64,000 nucleotides of DNA from Duganella sp. BuS-21 (GTDB lineage: Bacteria > Pseudomonadota > Gammaproteobacteria > Burkholderiales > Burkholderiaceae_D), in NCBI GenBank assembly GCA_041874725.1, contig CP097466.1, forward strand, positions 3,906,001-3,970,000, given 5' to 3'. The position numbers and the translations under genes are program-made. The notes under the pieces were generated by a model. The model worked only from the letters and a program-made list of their open reading frames with translations. It was not told where the DNA came from and searched no databases. Position 1 is the first letter of the stretch. The number at the start of each line of letters is the position of its first letter. Positions 62,551-64,000 of this stretch are shown one piece after another.

Positions 62551-63377
62551 CAGGCGCAGGTCCGCGCCGCGTGCGCCCGCAGCACCGCCTGCGCGCGCAG
62601 GATCACCGGCCGGTCGACCATCTTGCCGTCGAGGCGGAACGCGCCGCTCTCGACCTCTGCGGCGGCCACCACCTTCCGCGCCCAGTCCATCTCCGCCGCG
62701 CTGGGCGCGAACGCCGTGTTCACGGTGGCCAGCTGGTTCGGATGAATGCATAACTTGCCGCCAAAGCCAAGGCGTCGCGCGCGCCGCGCATCGGCCTCCA
62801 ACCGCGCCGGGTCGGACACCGCCACCGTCACGCCGTCGACCGGCGCGGCGATGCCGGCCAAGCGCGACGCCAGCACCAGACCCGAGCGGAAGTACAGCAA
62901 CTCGTCGCCCTCGCCGTCGATGCCGAGGTCGAGCTGGAAATCGATGCTGCCGAACACCAGCCGTTGCACCTGCGGGCAACGCGCCAACTCCCCGGCGACG
63001 CTGAAGCCGCGCGCGCTCTCGACCAGCGGCAACAGTGGCATCGTCGGAAGGCGCGCCGCCAGCGCCAGCAGCACCTCGCACGATTCGGCCTTGGGCAGCA
63101 TGACGCCGGCCACGCCATCCAATCCGCACAGCGCCACGTCATCGTCGAACCAGCGAGTATCTACGGCGTTGATGCGCACGATCACGCGCCGCCGCAGCCG
63201 CAGCCAGGCGGCGACCGCGTCGCGCGCCCCGGCCTTGTCGCCGGGCGCCACGGCGTCCTCAAGATCGATGATCACCGCGTCGGCGCCGCTGGCGCAGGCC
63301 TTGTCGAAACGGCGGGGCTCGCTGCCGGGGACGAACAGATACGAATACGGACCGGCGGCCGTCAGTAAAGCTTCCAT
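62550..63377 (-). CDS. HpcH/HpaI aldolase / CitE-like lyase
   Basis: A 275-residue TIM-barrel lyase of the CitE type: SYLFVPGSEPRRFDKACASG, ADAVIIDLEDAVAPGDK, VIVRINAV, GVMLPKAES, LLPLVESARGF and GFGGKLCIHPNQL. These include the Arg, Glu and Asp ligands of beta-methylmalyl-/citramalyl-CoA lyases. It follows a CaiB/BaiF CoA-transferase gene by 1 bp. The pair could activate a dicarboxylate (for example citramalate, itaconate or a malate derivative) and cleave it to acyl-CoA fragments. Confidence 0.88.
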   Translation of the reverse strand: MEALLTAAGPYSYLFVPGSEPRRFDKACASGADAVIIDLEDAVAPGDKAGARDAVAAWLRLRRRVIVRINAVDTRWFDDDVALCGLDGVAGVMLPKAESCEVLLALAARLPTMPLLPLVESARGFSVAGELARCPQVQRLVFGSIDFQLDLGIDGEGDELLYFRSGLVLASRLAGIAAPVDGVTVAVSDPARLEADARRARRLGFGGKLCIHPNQLATVNTAFAPSAAEMDWARKVVAAAEVESGAFRLDGKMVDRPVILRAQAVLRAHAARTCA

Positions 63378-63378
63378 C

Positions 63379-64000
63379 TCAAACCTCCTGCGCCAGGTGC
63401 AGCGCGTCGATCGCCGCCGCGTCCAGGCCCAGCTCCGCCAGGATGGCGTCGGTATGCTGCCCCAACGCCGGAACCGGCCCCATGCGCGCCGCGTCCAAGT
63501 CCTTGCGGCCGGGCGGCAGCAGGGCCGGAACGCTGCCGCGCTCGGTCGCCACCTCGGTCCAGCGCGCCCTCGCCTTCAATTGCGGATGCTCCCATACCGC
63601 CTGCATATCGTTCATGCGGGCGTTGGCGATCTGCGCCCGGTCCAGCCGCTGCGTCACCTGCTCCTGCGTCAGGCCGGCGAACAGCTCGACGATCAGCGCC
63701 CGCAAGGCGTCGCGGTGCTGCACCCGCTTGGCGTTTGCGTCGAACCGCGGATCGGCGGCCAGCTCTGCGCGCACCAGCACGCCGCTGCAGAAGACCTGCC
63801 ATTCGCGTTCGTTCTGCAGGCCGAACATCACCGTCTTGCCGTCGCCGGTGGGGAACGGCCCGTACGGATAGATGGTCGCGTGCGCGGCGCCGGTGCGCAA
63901 CGGTGGCGCAGCGCCATCGATGGCGTAGTACATCGGATAGCCCATCCACTCGACCATGCTCTCCAGCATCGAGACATCGATATGGCTACCCTTGCCGGTC
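63379..64000 (-). CDS. CaiB/BaiF-family CoA-transferase, C-terminal part (cut by window edge)
   Basis: The final ~206 residues are present and the frame runs through the right edge (TGKGSHIDVSMLESMVEWMG, a family hallmark). Other typical stretches are YPYGPFPTGDGKTVMFGLQN, EREWQVFC and VWEHPQLKARARW. The enzyme moves CoA between carboxylic acids. The catalytic aspartate lies in the missing N-terminal part. It is operonic with the CitE-like lyase. Confidence 0.9.
   Translation of the reverse strand, partial: TGKGSHIDVSMLESMVEWMGYPMYYAIDGAAPPLRTGAAHATIYPYGPFPTGDGKTVMFGLQNEREWQVFCSGVLVRAELAADPRFDANAKRVQHRDALRALIVELFAGLTQEQVTQRLDRAQIANARMNDMQAVWEHPQLKARARWTEVATERGSVPALLPPGRKDLDAARMGPVPALGQHTDAILAELGLDAAAIDALHLAQEV

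Overview
The window is GC-rich DNA with dense GC-biased coding on both strands. Its gene content (large TonB-dependent receptors, Y_Y_Y-type sensor systems, a cyanophycinase/AstA arginine module, abundant AraC and MFS genes) resembles an environmental betaproteobacterium of the Oxalobacteraceae type (Duganella, Massilia or Janthinobacterium-like). That assignment is an inference from gene style; no 16S rRNA gene is present.

Layout. 1-2082: a two-component pair (OmpR-type regulator, then a beta-propeller sensor cut by the left edge). 2083-3160: gene-poor, with a 132-bp MITE-like element flanked by 14-bp direct repeats, an SDR relic and one copy of a dispersed repeat. 3161-8813: a KefB/KefC-type antiporter and a 1264-residue double hybrid kinase. 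8810-16861 (minus): a carbohydrate locus with two Gfo/Idh oxidoreductases, a GH31 glycosidase, PAS-AraC regulator, MFS transporter and TIM-barrel isomerase. 17156-20685: a decayed zone with a depolymerase-like protein lacking its oxyanion segment, a frameshifted exported-protein relic, a DUF2061 gene behind a Fur-like box, and two solute-binding proteins, one with an internal deletion. 20688-27044: cyanophycinase, GlxA-type regulator and AstA, divergent from a TonB receptor, suggesting uptake and use of cyanophycin/arginine. 27048-31187: cytochrome b561 plus catalase-family peroxidase, a histidine kinase, and a broken HPII-type catalase gene. 31305-33907: an efflux adaptor and outer-membrane factor without a pump gene.

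34.8-59.8 kb is the centre of interest: a catabolic cluster of about 20 genes on both strands for an unidentified substrate. It encodes a TonB receptor, three kinds of flavin oxygenase or reductase, two CocE/NonD hydrolases, a FAH-family protein, a crotonase-fold protein without the usual catalytic glutamates, a MatB-like acyl-CoA synthetase, methylmalonyl-CoA mutase with its MeaB chaperone, DUF3500, cupin and SnoaL-like proteins and two MFS transporters. Five near-identical 20-bp palindromes lie in front of its transcription units and its own TetR gene; three sit in the same register on TTGACA-17-TAATAT promoters. The MatB-like ligase plus mutase suggest that a methylmalonate (or malonate) fragment is released and funnelled to succinyl-CoA. 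A remnant resembling the 3' end of guaA, with a terminator, at the left border hints that the cluster lies in an element inserted at guaA.

59.8-64 kb: a periplasmic binding protein, an inverted copy of the dispersed repeat, an orphan HicB antitoxin with a truncated hicA, two atypical tRNA genes, an MFS relic, and a CitE-like lyase next to a CaiB/BaiF CoA-transferase cut by the right edge.
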